DNA of 48,169 bases from Desulfurivibrio sp. Its GTDB lineage: Bacteria; Desulfobacterota; Desulfobulbia; Desulfobulbales; SURF-16. The stretch is taken from the NCBI GenBank assembly GCA_003605035.1, contig QZKJ01000041.1, positions 1 through 48,169 on the forward strand, given 5' to 3'. The notes under the pieces are model-generated. The model was not told the origin of the DNA, did no database searches, and saw only the letters and a program-made list of their open reading frames with translations. A program made the translations under genes and the position numbers. Shown one piece after another: positions 36,455 through 44,973 of the stretch; positions within the stretch are counted from its first letter, which is position 1, and every line of letters starts with the position of its first letter.

Positions 36455-38037
36455 CAAAACTCATATCTCACCACAAAATTCACCCGGTCCGAACCGCTGC
36501 CCGTCTGGGTGGTGGGGGCCAGGGCCACGGCCCAGCAGAGATCATAGCTTATCTGGTCGGTGAAGCGGCCGCGCAGTCCGCCCCCCGCGCCGCTCAGATC
36601 AAAACTTGCCTGCTGCTCCGGCAGCGGTGAACGTAGGGCAAGGCTGGCGTAATCATAAAAGATATAGGGCGCCGCCCTGACCGATTCCCACGGCTGGTCA
36701 AAGAGGGTGATCAGGTCGGCTGCGGAAAGCTCGGCCATGAAATGGAAGGCATGGTCGCCCGCCTCCTCGCTCTCCTTGTAACCCCGCACGCTCAGCATGC
36801 CGCCGGCGGTGTACTGCTCATTGGAGATGAGCGGCTGGCTGGCCAGCTGGCCGTCAAGCTTCAGATCAAGGCCGAACCCGGCGGGCAGCTGCTGATGCCG
36901 CTCCAGCCCCAGGGTGGCGTAGAGATAGTTGCCCCGGGCGTCATACCGTTTCACCCCAAATTCCCGGGAATCGGTAACCAGGCCCCGGAAGGCCATGTTC
37001 AGCCCGGCGCTGAACTGGGTAACCCCGCTGCTGTCAGGCAGGGAACCGGTATAGGAAAAAGAGAGCGGCATATAGGTTACAGGGGTGTAAACAGGGTCCT
37101 CGCCGCTCTCAAAGCCGAGGTTTTCATCAAAATCCTTGTAGTCCAGACCCATGGTGATGTTGTGGGCATAGGACGCATAGGCGGGCAGGGAGCAGACATA
37201 CCGCCCGCCCACGATATTGCCCTTGCCGGTCACCTGAAATCCCTGGCCGAAGGCGGTATCGCTGTCGGAAACGACCCCGTACAGCACCAGCAGATCATCC
37301 GGGCGCCAAGGCGAGGGGAGAATGTAGGATCCGGCAAAGACCTGCACCTCATCAGGCTCTTCCGGCGCGGTCTGGTACTGCAGCGAGGCGGAGTGGCTGC
37401 GCTGCCACAGATTTTCATAGCGCAGCATGGCGTTTGCCCGCAGACTGCTGGTATCGTGGCTCGCCCGGTTGCTCAGCTCAAGGGAGCCGTGCAGGGGCAG
37501 CCGGTCCTGCACCTTCAGCTCCACATCGATGGTGCCCGGATATTTGCCCGGCTGCAGCACCGGCGCAATCTTCAGGTCCCGGCTGCGGTTGAGCCGGTTG
37601 AGTTCCTCCTGCAGGCTCGGCAGGTAGAGAATGGAGCCGGGCGCCAATGATGGCAGATCGGCCCGGATCCTCTCCATGGTATAATAGCGGTTGCCGGTGA
37701 TGCGGACCCGCCGGATGCGGCTTTCCACCACTTCGAGCCGCACCGTGCCATCCTCCACCGTCTGTTCCGGGATATTGACCAGCACCGCCGGATAGCCCAG
37801 GGCATGGTATGATTTTTCCAGGGCGTTGCGGGCCTCCTCGATCTGCCCGGTGGTCATGGCCGGACCGGTATAGGGCCGTGTGATTTTGCCCAGTTCCGTC
37901 TCGTCAAGCAGAGTATTGCCGCCGACCCTGTAGCCCGTGATGGCAAAGGTGCCGGCCTCCTCTTCCTGGCCGAAGCAGGGCGCGGTGATCATCGAGGCCA
38001 GCAGGCAGATCAGCACGATACAATTCTTTCTCATCAT
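36454..38037 (-). CDS. TpsB two-partner secretion transporter (ShlB/FhaC family)
   Basis: 527 residues. Signal peptide (residues 1-24), POTRA-type domains at about 28-103 (FAITGYRVGGNTLL) and 106-180 (RVRITGNRYYTMERIRADLP, PGTIDVELKVQDRLP), then a 16-strand-type barrel ending in RYEF with terminal Phe, as outer-membrane proteins do. This is the outer-membrane channel for TpsA. An 80-base gap with the heptamer repeats separates it from tpsA on the same strand, and it follows the SlyD-like lipoprotein by 51 bases. Confidence 0.93.
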   Translation of the reverse strand: MMRKNCIVLICLLASMITAPCFGQEEEAGTFAITGYRVGGNTLLDETELGKITRPYTGPAMTTGQIEEARNALEKSYHALGYPAVLVNIPEQTVEDGTVRLEVVESRIRRVRITGNRYYTMERIRADLPSLAPGSILYLPSLQEELNRLNRSRDLKIAPVLQPGKYPGTIDVELKVQDRLPLHGSLELSNRASHDTSSLRANAMLRYENLWQRSHSASLQYQTAPEEPDEVQVFAGSYILPSPWRPDDLLVLYGVVSDSDTAFGQGFQVTGKGNIVGGRYVCSLPAYASYAHNITMGLDYKDFDENLGFESGEDPVYTPVTYMPLSFSYTGSLPDSSGVTQFSAGLNMAFRGLVTDSREFGVKRYDARGNYLYATLGLERHQQLPAGFGLDLKLDGQLASQPLISNEQYTAGGMLSVRGYKESEEAGDHAFHFMAELSAADLITLFDQPWESVRAAPYIFYDYASLALRSPLPEQQASFDLSGAGGGLRGRFTDQISYDLCWAVALAPTTQTGSGSDRVNFVVRYEF

Positions 38038-38088
38038 TTAATTGAAACCAATCACCGGCATACGGCTGTTAAGGTGAAACGCGGACCA

Positions 38089-38970
38089 TCACTGCCCGGC
38101 CCTTGACAATGCCCCTGGCGCCCCCTGGGCCGGGACCTGCGCATCCGACACCGTCACCTGGCAGAACAGCTCCTCATAGCCGAACGGATGGCGGTAATCG
38201 AAGGTGATGAAATCATCGTCAACGGCCACTACCCTGCCGATCAGCCCGCCTGAGCGGATCAAATGACCGATGGGTGGATTGATCCTGATGCGGAACTCCT
38301 GCTCCTCGATTGACTCGATAGAGGCCGGCCCGAAAGGGGTGGGAAACGGCTGGGACTGGTCTACTTGGAATTCGACGAGCACGGCCGGGCCTTTGATCTC
38401 CAGCACCTTGAAGGGCAGGACCGAGGACCCTTCCGGGATCACGGTTTCCCCCGCCAGCGGCAGGCGGCCGAGCATCTCCTGCAGCTGTTTGCCGTCAAAA
38501 GGCTTGACCCTGAGCCGGCTCTGGCTGCGCCTGATCCTGATCGTTCCCTCCTGTTCGTCCATGAGCAGTTCATCGCTTGCCACGGCCATGGGGGTTTCCC
38601 TGCCCGCCTGCAGGCCGACCAGCTGCCTCTGGATCGTTTCCTCCAACACTAACCTGAAGGAGCGCCTGTCCCTGTCGCACTCCGTGCACTCCGCAACCTC
38701 CCCTGCCGTCATCAGCACCGGACCATAGGCGGGCGGCGGGGCGAAAATTGCCGACCTGGCAGCATCAGCCGCTTTTGCCGCCTCAGCCGAGGTGGTGGCC
38801 GCCAATCCGCCATTTTTCAACTCGCAGGAGTAATCCACCTGCACGGGCTGGCCGAAGGTGATCACCGGCGGCTGCGGCGGCTGTATGACCGCGCAGCCGG
38901 CGGAAACAAAAAGAAGCAAAAGGAAAGCGGCCCTGCGGGAAGCCGTGCCGAAACAGCGCCAATTGAACAT
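38089..38970 (-). CDS. Outer-membrane lipoprotein with SlyD/FKBP-like C-terminus
   Basis: 293 residues from ATG 38970 (GGGG seven bases upstream). Lipobox LFVSAGC gives a lipid-anchored Cys near residue 25. A linker is followed, from about residue 210, by a segment resembling the flap and core of SlyD-type peptidyl-prolyl isomerases: RINPPIGHLIRSGGLIGRVVAVDDDFITFDYRHPFGYEELFCQVTV (partial pattern, compare HPLAGKTLxFxVxV). The catalytic N-terminal part is not obvious, so isomerase activity is uncertain. Next to tpsB, it may chaperone TpsA in the periplasm. A long variant starting at 39039 is less likely. Confidence 0.75.
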   Translation of the reverse strand: MFNWRCFGTASRRAAFLLLLFVSAGCAVIQPPQPPVITFGQPVQVDYSCELKNGGLAATTSAEAAKAADAARSAIFAPPPAYGPVLMTAGEVAECTECDRDRRSFRLVLEETIQRQLVGLQAGRETPMAVASDELLMDEQEGTIRIRRSQSRLRVKPFDGKQLQEMLGRLPLAGETVIPEGSSVLPFKVLEIKGPAVLVEFQVDQSQPFPTPFGPASIESIEEQEFRIRINPPIGHLIRSGGLIGRVVAVDDDFITFDYRHPFGYEELFCQVTVSDAQVPAQGAPGALSRAGQ

Positions 38971-39020
38971 GAATCGCACCCCATCTGGTGAACATTTATT
39001 GCCAGTATCTGCTGTCGCGA

Positions 39021-39031
39021 TGACACTGTCA
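39021..39031. promoter_or_regulatory. Short palindrome upstream of the lipoprotein-tpsB genes
   Basis: TGACACTGTCA is a perfect 5+1+5 palindrome about 50-60 bases before the lipoprotein start, in a likely promoter region of the secretion locus. A dimeric regulator could bind it; none is identified. Confidence 0.3.
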
Positions 39032-39115
39032 CTTAACATGTCTTTCTTTGTCTTTTGGTTAGACTTTTATTAATTTTCCGTTAGTCCGTATTTTAGCTGT
39101 ATTTGCCTGACAAAC

Positions 39116-39146
39116 AAAAACCCGCGGCCTGGGCCGCGGGTTTTTT
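39116..39146. terminator. Strong intrinsic terminator, bidirectional
   Basis: AAAAA, then CCCGCGGCC-TG-GGCCGCGGG (39121-39140), then TTTTTT. The stem is perfect and there is a T-run on both strands. It lies 23 bases past the end of the periplasmic binding protein gene and separates it from the secretion locus. Confidence 0.93.
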
Positions 39147-39169
39147 GCTACACCAAATGAAACCGTCAG

Positions 39170-40495
39170 TTATTTCTTGGTCGGGAACTTGAAGTCATCT
39201 GCCTTCTCACACTTCATCTCGTTCTGGGTGGCCCAGAAAGTGCCGGGAACCTTGGCCGGGTCAGCCATATAGGTGTACAGGGCCTTATGGATCTTGTCAT
39301 TGTTGTTCACCGGATTGGCCGGATTCACCTCGTCGGCGTCATAGTAGAGATACTGGGCAGCCCAGAAGGAATACATGCAGTTTTTGATGCTGGCGCGGTC
39401 GCCGACCTGTCCCTCATACTTGATTCTCTCGACGCCGGTGCAGGAGGAACTCCAGGTCAGGGTGCCCCCGGACGCATCCGCCTCAGCCTTGCTCATGGCC
39501 GTGCCGCACTTGTCGGAATCGGCATAACCCAGGGCATAGGAGGTGGCCACGGGCCATACCTGGCTGCCGTCATAGGTCATGCATTTAATCAGATCCGAGG
39601 AACCCTCGTTGAACCACTTGATGGAACCGCCGGTGCCGTCAATGTCCTCTGATTCGACAAGGCCCGCATCACCATGCAGTACCGCGTGGTCCAAGGTGGC
39701 ATGGGTGCCGGAACCGGCGTGGCGCATGCACAAAGTCATCTTGGTGTCCACCGAGGTGTCGCCGTTGGCCTCGATGCCGATATCCTCCCAGTTGGCCGCC
39801 TGGCCGGAGAAGGCCAGCACCGCCTGCAGCCGGCTCAGGTTATCCGCCGGCACATCATCGGTGACAAAAAAGGAAAAAGGCACCACCACCGGACGCACGT
39901 AGCCGAGGTCTGAGGCATCATAACCGTCGTAGCTGTTTTCGCCGATATCATAGTAAGAATCCTGGTCAGTGCCGTCATAATCGCCGTCCGTCAGCGGACC
40001 CATGATCCAGCCCACGGAACTCTGGGTAAAGGCCTCGCCGGCCACGTCCGAGGCGCCGTAGGTGACATTGACGCATTTGCTGGCGCAGCCGGTGGTGGCG
40101 CAGGTGGCGCTGTCAACGTCCAGCATGGTGAATTCGCCGGGGCCGCAGGGATCATCCACGATATCCTCGCCGTTGGCCGCCATGGGTCCCCAGATGGAGG
40201 CCTTGGCAATATAGCGCATGATCACCCGGTCGCTGGTGGCCAGGGAGATGCCCAGGCCTGCCGCGGGAGTACAGTTGGTGCCCACGGTGGCGCCATTGTC
40301 CTTGTTGCCGTATACGGTGGTGCTGGCGCAGCCAAGCCCTGCCGCATTGGCCAGAAAGAGTCTGGCGTTGGTGTTCCAGAAACCGGACTGGGCCGAGGCG
40401 CCCATGATGTTGATTTGATAATCAGCGGCCTGGGCCACGGATGCCATGGCCAGTACCGAAAGGCCCAATATGCCTGTCTTAATTGCCTTTTTCAT
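39170..40495 (-). CDS. PstS-like periplasmic substrate-binding protein
   Basis: 441 residues with a signal peptide (MKKAIKTGILGLSVLAMASV to AQAA). INIMGASAQSGFW near residue 30 and MRHAGSGTHATLDHAVL near 265 fit phosphate-binding-type solute receptors (GS...T binding loops). It has many Cys, some in pairs, possibly disulfides. The ligand is not certain; no transporter genes are adjacent. AGGAGAAG before the ATG supports the start. It lies 37 bases downstream of the PEP-CTERM gene, so the two are probably co-transcribed. Confidence 0.7.
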   Translation of the reverse strand: MKKAIKTGILGLSVLAMASVAQAADYQINIMGASAQSGFWNTNARLFLANAAGLGCASTTVYGNKDNGATVGTNCTPAAGLGISLATSDRVIMRYIAKASIWGPMAANGEDIVDDPCGPGEFTMLDVDSATCATTGCASKCVNVTYGASDVAGEAFTQSSVGWIMGPLTDGDYDGTDQDSYYDIGENSYDGYDASDLGYVRPVVVPFSFFVTDDVPADNLSRLQAVLAFSGQAANWEDIGIEANGDTSVDTKMTLCMRHAGSGTHATLDHAVLHGDAGLVESEDIDGTGGSIKWFNEGSSDLIKCMTYDGSQVWPVATSYALGYADSDKCGTAMSKAEADASGGTLTWSSSCTGVERIKYEGQVGDRASIKNCMYSFWAAQYLYYDADEVNPANPVNNNDKIHKALYTYMADPAKVPGTFWATQNEMKCEKADDFKFPTKK

Positions 40496-40532
40496 TTTTC
40501 TTCTCCTGTAATATTTGAACGTGAGTAGTGAC

Positions 40533-41318
40533 TTACTTGTTGGCGGTTTTTCTGCGCAGGCCCACCAGTCCCATCAGGCCTGATCCGAGCAGCCACACGG
40601 CGCCGGGCACGGGCACCGCTGATGACGGGGCCACTACTTCAGAGGAGCCGTCCTCATGGGTGCGGATCATATAGATGTAATCGGTGGTGTCGCCGCTGAC
40701 AAAGCTCCACACGCCCGCCTCGGTCCGGTGCAGCTGATATATATACTGATCCATATACTGCAGGCCGGCCGCCTCAAAGATCCCCAGATTTGACTCGGCT
40801 GAAGCGTCACGGACCAGGCTGGCCAGCATGCCATCGTCCTTGAAATTCATGGTATAGCTGGAGTAGCTGGCAGGATTCACCAAGGTGGTTTCGCCGGTAA
40901 GCCCCCCGGCCACTGCATTAAAAGCGGCCTGGTATTGAGAAACCTGGTTGAGATTGACAAAATCGGTGAAAGGGGTGTCAGTCTTGAAACTGCTGTTTGA
41001 TGATGAAAAATAGTAATCATAGGTGTGATAGGTCATCAGACCGGACCTTCTGATTACGTCATTGTAGCCGACATATGCCACATCAAGGTTCGCCCAGGTG
41101 GTTCCCTCCTGGAAATTATTCAGGCCGAAGGCGCCGGGCACCAGGGAACCGGCGCCCGGATCCGGAGCATTGGCGATGCTGGAGATGATCTCGAGCTGGG
41201 TCGGATCATAAACGATGCGCAGCACATCATTGTAGTAGTCGGTGATTGCGGCGCTGGCCATGGAAACTGAACCGAAAACCATGGCCGCCATTACTGCGGT
41301 TGAAAATACTTTTTTCAT
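40533..41318 (-). CDS. PEP-CTERM sorting-domain protein
   Basis: 261 residues. Signal peptide (residues 1-24, cleavage after ASA), Ser/Tyr-rich middle, and a C-terminal sorting tail: VPVPGAVWLLGSGLMGLVGL followed by RRKTANK. This is the VPxP variant of the PEP-CTERM signal, processed by exosortase and usually linked to extracellular polysaccharide. No exosortase is in the window. The AAGGAG site before the ATG is clear. Two tandem 18-bp repeats lie about 40-75 bases upstream of the gene. Confidence 0.85.
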   Translation of the reverse strand: MKKVFSTAVMAAMVFGSVSMASAAITDYYNDVLRIVYDPTQLEIISSIANAPDPGAGSLVPGAFGLNNFQEGTTWANLDVAYVGYNDVIRRSGLMTYHTYDYYFSSSNSSFKTDTPFTDFVNLNQVSQYQAAFNAVAGGLTGETTLVNPASYSSYTMNFKDDGMLASLVRDASAESNLGIFEAAGLQYMDQYIYQLHRTEAGVWSFVSGDTTDYIYMIRTHEDGSSEVVAPSSAVPVPGAVWLLGSGLMGLVGLRRKTANK

Positions 41319-41697
41319 TTTTTTCTCCTTTGTTTTTTTCTGCTTTTACTTTCTTCTCTCTCGTTGCAACCGGTGATCTCGTTGCAACCGGTGAGCTTTA
41401 CTGCTTCATGGTTTCTCCGCTATGAACCCTCTTTTTTCCTTTCAGTTTTGGCATTCCTGCAATGCAGCAAGGTGCAAAACCACCCCTGTTGTCGGGCTTT
41501 CCTGTTCTTCATTGCAGTCAACCAAGACAGTAAACTAACCGGTTGCGTTTATTGCTGAGGGGCCTGGCAGGACCCGTACTATCTTTTCCGCGAATTACGC
41601 CTTGTTGTTGTGCCTGATTAAAACCGGCAAACATTAGATCGCGGTCAGAATCATGTTAAAAACAGGTTAATTTCCTGTTTTGATCTGTTGCCAGGCC
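41319..41697. other. 379-base upstream region of the PEP-CTERM gene
   Basis: No gene. It holds the two 18-bp repeats, and AACCGGTTGCG near 41534 is a related motif in inverted orientation. It is probably the promoter of the PEP-CTERM/binding-protein pair on the minus strand. No convincing sigma-54 (TGGCAC-N5-TTGC) site was found. Confidence 0.5.
41359..41394. repeat. Exact tandem 18-bp repeat, possible operator pair
   Basis: TCTCGTTGCAACCGGTGA occurs twice without spacer (41359-41376, 41377-41394). On the minus strand each copy reads ACCGGTTGCAA. Tandem copies upstream of a start are typical of activator or repressor sites. Confidence 0.9.
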
Positions 41698-42087
41698 TCA
41701 GCAGGCGGTTTTGCCGGTTTTTTCTCTGACCTGACGGTCGAGCTGCTCCTGGCAGTCCCGGCAGTGGACGGCAAAGGGCACGGAGCGCAGCCGGGCTACC
41801 CCGATTTCACTGTGGCAGCAGGAGCAGATGCCGTAATCGCCGGACTTGATCATGTTGAGGGCCCGGTCGATCTGATCGAGCTGTTTTTTGAAGGAGGCGA
41901 GCTTGAACAGGGTCATCTGGTCGAAATGGTACATGGTGCTGCGGTCTCCTTCCTCAAGCCCTGATCCGACCACCTTGCGGTACTCGCCGGAAGCCATTTC
42001 CCTCTGGCAGTTGAAGTATTCGCTCAGCAGGTCCGCTCTGGTCCTGGCGAGATCACTGCTGAAGCTGTCCACATATTCGCTGTGCAT
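41698..42087 (-). CDS. DksA/TraR-type zinc-finger protein
   Basis: 129 residues from ATG 42087, which has an AAGGGG Shine-Dalgarno. Two helices (residues 10-75) are followed by the zinc-finger segment ICSCCHSEIGVARLRSVPFA and CRDCQ with four Cys ligands. Members of this family bind the RNA polymerase secondary channel and adjust transcription during starvation. A cytoplasmic regulator. No operon partner; a gene-poor region lies upstream. Confidence 0.9.
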   Translation of the reverse strand: MHSEYVDSFSSDLARTRADLLSEYFNCQREMASGEYRKVVGSGLEEGDRSTMYHFDQMTLFKLASFKKQLDQIDRALNMIKSGDYGICSCCHSEIGVARLRSVPFAVHCRDCQEQLDRQVREKTGKTAC

Positions 42088-42676
42088 GACATTTCCCCTT
42101 TCTGTCTGAAAGTACGGCACACCACGGATATCGCCCCGTGTTCCGCGGCCAGCGCTTTCATGATTTGTTGTTCCCGCCAGGGGCAATGGCCGCGTGCACG
42201 GTCACCGTCCCCTATTGGCAGGCATGAATCTCAATTCACGATTTACGGGTCAGGCTAGCCGGGGGAAATTAGAATCGGGTTACGAAGGGATAAAAAAATG
42301 ATTAGGCTTACTTTTTAAAAGGATCAGGGCAATGTTAAAGAATTGGTTTGTAGTTTAACGAATATTTTCGTTGTGATTGTTTATGGTTACGCAGATATTT
42401 TTCGGCCAGGCCCGACCTGTTCGATTGCCGAGGCAAGTGTTGTCAGCAGATTGACTATGATTTTTGGCACAATGGCACCTGTGTCTTGAAAAAAGCAGCA
42501 CAATGCTTTCACGCCTGGAGACACCTGGGTGAAATTGATTTAATCGGCAATGTCAGGGGGCGGGCTGCTTGACCGTTGAACCTCAACAGACTTGAGGAAA
42601 AAGCCGTGCCATGTTCCGGGATGAAAATGCCGGCTGAAATAACCGATAGCCTCCTGATTGAGCAGGTGAAGGCTTC

Positions 42677-42829
42677 ATGTTTGATTTTTCCCCCGGCTTT
42701 GCAGAGGGCCGCTTTGGAGGAGAAGTTTTTAAAGAATTTGTTGAGTTCAGGCTGACAGGAACTTTTCAGGAAATTACAGCAGAAGAGGATGGGAGAGGTA
42801 AACGGCGGCTGAAATTAGCGGGATTGTGA
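42677..42829 (+). CDS. Possible 50-residue small protein
   Basis: ATG at 42677 with GAAGG six bases before it. The 50-codon product starts MFDFSPGFAEGRFGGEVFKE and ends KLAGL. No family recognised and no signal. It overlaps another short frame (MPAEITDSLLIEQVKAS, start 42628), so one or both could be chance. Confidence 0.2.
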   Translation: MFDFSPGFAEGRFGGEVFKEFVEFRLTGTFQEITAEEDGRGKRRLKLAGL

Positions 42830-43025
42830 CGGCTGTGCTGGAGATATTTTTTATAAAATCAATAAGATTGGCACACATCCCGCGGAACAGGTCCCGTGCC
42901 AACGTGGCAACCGTTTGCAAAAAAAGAGTCATGTTTCTTTCCTTTTTTGAAACAATAGGCCGAATTTAATACTAATATACTGAAATTATAAATATTTATT
43001 GAGAAAAATTCCTTAATTTTCAGTA

Positions 43026-43078
43026 AGAAAACCGCAGCCTCGTGGCGGGGAAACCGCTCTCCGCCGCGAGGCGGCTGC
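43026..43078 (-). terminator. Intrinsic terminator after the ArsA-type ATPase
   Basis: On the minus strand GCAGCCGCCTCGCGGCGG pairs with CCGCCACGAGGCTGC (three-base bulge) and is followed by TTTTCTT. It begins 8 bases beyond the ATPase stop. Confidence 0.75.
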
Positions 43079-43085
43079 AACCCGC

Positions 43086-44240
43086 CTACTGCCGGGCGGT
43101 GACGTGGAGATGGTCGTCTTCGAAGTGAGCCTTCACCTTTTTGGGGTCCACCGGAAATGGCGCCTCGACCAGGGAGGTGACGCCGTACAGGGTGATGCTG
43201 AGCACCTTCCCCTTGATCTTGAGCTGCAGATCCGCTTTCTGCGTTTCCGGGTAGAACAGGCGGACATGAAACAGCCCCCCCGCGCTGTCATATTCCTTTT
43301 CCATGCTCTTTCTGCACTCGATTGCCAGCTGGCCTTCCCCCATGATTTTATCGGCAACGAGCCGCAGGGCGGCAATGCCCTGAATCTCCCGATCAAACAG
43401 GGGCACCTCGGCCAGCTGCAGTCCGGCGAAGTTTTCCCTGATGGCCGCCAGGTAGCGGGACTGGATTTCATGGCGGGACCGGCAGAGGCTGCAGGCATCA
43501 TTTTCGGGCACGATGTTGTTGACCACCGCCCCCTTGACCGGGATGCCGTAACTGCCCAGGATGGCCCTGGCCCGGCGCGACTCTTCCACCGCCAGCAGCT
43601 CAGGAATGAGCACGATGTAGAACGAGGTGAACTGCTCATTGGCCAGAAAGCGCCGGATATGCTCCACCCGCCGCTTGAACTGTTCCAGCACCTCCATGGT
43701 GCTGTCCTTCTTTTTGCTGAACAGCGATTTCAGCCTGGTCAGCTGATCCCGGAAGCGCATCATCCGGCTGATCCAGCGATCGGTCAGACCGGGCAGGGAA
43801 AGAAAACGCAGGGTGTGGCCGGTGGGGGCGGTATCAAAGATGATGATGTCATACTCCTGGGATTCCACGTAGCGAAGCAGGAAATCAAAGGCCAGGGCCT
43901 CGTCCAGGCCGGGGACCATCATGTCATCCCCGGACATCTCCAACTCCTCCTCCACCCCCAGGGTCTTCAGGGGATTGGCCAGGGCCTCGGTCAACTTCGG
44001 AGCCAGTTCGGCCATGGTCTGCCGCGGGTCCATCTCCACGGCCCACAAATTTGCCACCCCCTCGATCAGGGTCGGGGCATGGCCGAGCTGCCGGCCGAAG
44101 GAATCTCCCAGGGAATGGGCCGGGTCCGAGGAAACCACCAGGGTATTGAATCCCTGTGAGGCCGTCCACATGGCCACCGCGGCGGAAGTGGTGGTCTTGC
44201 CCACTCCGCCTTTACCGCCAAAAAGGATCAGTTTTGACAT
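43086..44240 (-). CDS. ArsA/Get3-family ATPase with Hsp20-like C-terminal domain
   Basis: 384 residues. Deviant P-loop GGKGGVGKTT at residues 8-17, VVSSDPAHSLGDSF (switch I), and IIFDTAPTGHTLRF (switch II). ACSLCRSRHEIQSRYL has the CxxC used by Get3 for zinc-linked dimerisation. The last 70 residues resemble the ArsA_HSP20 domain (ending DDHLHVTARQ). Such bacterial proteins may bind hydrophobic protein or membrane clients rather than arsenite; no ars genes are nearby. Followed downstream by a terminator; divergent from the HMA2 protein gene. Confidence 0.9.
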   Translation of the reverse strand: MSKLILFGGKGGVGKTTTSAAVAMWTASQGFNTLVVSSDPAHSLGDSFGRQLGHAPTLIEGVANLWAVEMDPRQTMAELAPKLTEALANPLKTLGVEEELEMSGDDMMVPGLDEALAFDFLLRYVESQEYDIIIFDTAPTGHTLRFLSLPGLTDRWISRMMRFRDQLTRLKSLFSKKKDSTMEVLEQFKRRVEHIRRFLANEQFTSFYIVLIPELLAVEESRRARAILGSYGIPVKGAVVNNIVPENDACSLCRSRHEIQSRYLAAIRENFAGLQLAEVPLFDREIQGIAALRLVADKIMGEGQLAIECRKSMEKEYDSAGGLFHVRLFYPETQKADLQLKIKGKVLSITLYGVTSLVEAPFPVDPKKVKAHFEDDHLHVTARQ

Positions 44241-44464
44241 CCCGCACTCCTCTCCTTTCTGGAAGGATTTTTCTTAAAATGGCAAAACCGTGCGCAATCA
44301 CACACATTTTGCCTGTCAGGAAGCAAATGAAATCTTACCGGGTATGGCAAATTAAATAAATAATTAATTATCCCCTAACGAATTTCTAACATCGGGCAGC
44401 TACCTTCTTAGCAGAAGTTGAAACGGATACGCGAGCCATAATGATTTCCACGAGGTAAATGCCC
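44241..44464. promoter_or_regulatory. Divergent promoter region, possible heat-shock promoter on plus strand
   Basis: AT-rich 224 bases between divergent genes. GTTGAAA followed after 12 bases by CCATAAT (near 44417-44443) resembles a sigma-32 promoter (CTTGAAA...CCCCATNT) facing the HMA2 gene; the spacing is slightly short. The assignment is tentative. Confidence 0.35.
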
Positions 44465-44839
44465 ATGAGCCACTACATCCATACAGTTCCCGGCAGGATC
44501 AGAGTCAAGAATAAGCTCTTCAAATACAACCCCCGCAACTGCGAAATGGCCAGGGAAACCCTGCAGCACCTGCCCGGGGTGCACGAAATAAAGACCAATC
44601 CCTCCACCGGCAGCGTCGTCATCCGCTATGACGGCTCCACCATCCAGGCTGACCGACTGCTCCTCGCCCTGGAAGAGAAACGGCTTATCCAGACCGGCAG
44701 CCTGAGCAGCAGCAAGGATTCTTATGTGGAAAATATTGTCGCCGATACGGGAGCAAAAATGGGCAAGGCCATGCTTGGCTGGGCGGTGGGCAAGGCCCTC
44801 GAGGCAAACGGCCTGTCGCTGCTTGCCGCGCTTATCTAG
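44465..44839 (+). CDS. HMA2-type small protein (module A)
   Basis: 124 residues from ATG 44465; the ATG at 44459 is too close to the GAGG. Residues 1-75 form a ferredoxin-like HMA2 fold: VPGRIRVKN, then LPGVHEIKTNPSTGSVVIRYD. There is no CxxC, so metal binding of the usual sort is unlikely. The C-terminus has a hydrophobic stretch (LGWAVGKALEANGLSLLAALI). HMA2 proteins often occur next to P-type ATPases and DUF5132 proteins, as here 2 kb downstream. Confidence 0.8.
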   Translation: MSHYIHTVPGRIRVKNKLFKYNPRNCEMARETLQHLPGVHEIKTNPSTGSVVIRYDGSTIQADRLLLALEEKRLIQTGSLSSSKDSYVENIVADTGAKMGKAMLGWAVGKALEANGLSLLAALI

Positions 44840-44973
44840 ACGGATTGTTTCCCCCGCCGGAAAACGTCAAGCTGGGGGATGTAGCGTATGCGCGGATGAA
44901 CTGACCGTGATTTTTTCTCACACCGGCCTGCGCGGGGCGGCATTTTTCCAAACCAGGCGCCCGGATCTCTTCT

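Larger units (their letters stand above)
42088..43085. other. 998-base gene-poor region with one possible small gene
   Basis: No long reading frame. The part near 42350-42570 has a Cys-rich open frame (CRGKCCQQIDYDFWHNGTC) without a start codon, perhaps a remnant. A small frame at 42677-42829 (see separate entry) and the terminator at 43026-43078 are the rest. No tRNA or mobile-element ends were seen. Confidence 0.4.

Noticed and set aside
42352-42570. Cys-rich open frame as a possible peptide gene
   Set aside because: No start codon in a good place and no relatives recognised. It could be a remnant, so it is described in the gap entry only.
42859-43080. 73-codon minus-strand frame next to the terminator
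   Set aside because: It overlaps the ArsA terminator hairpin and has no ribosome site.
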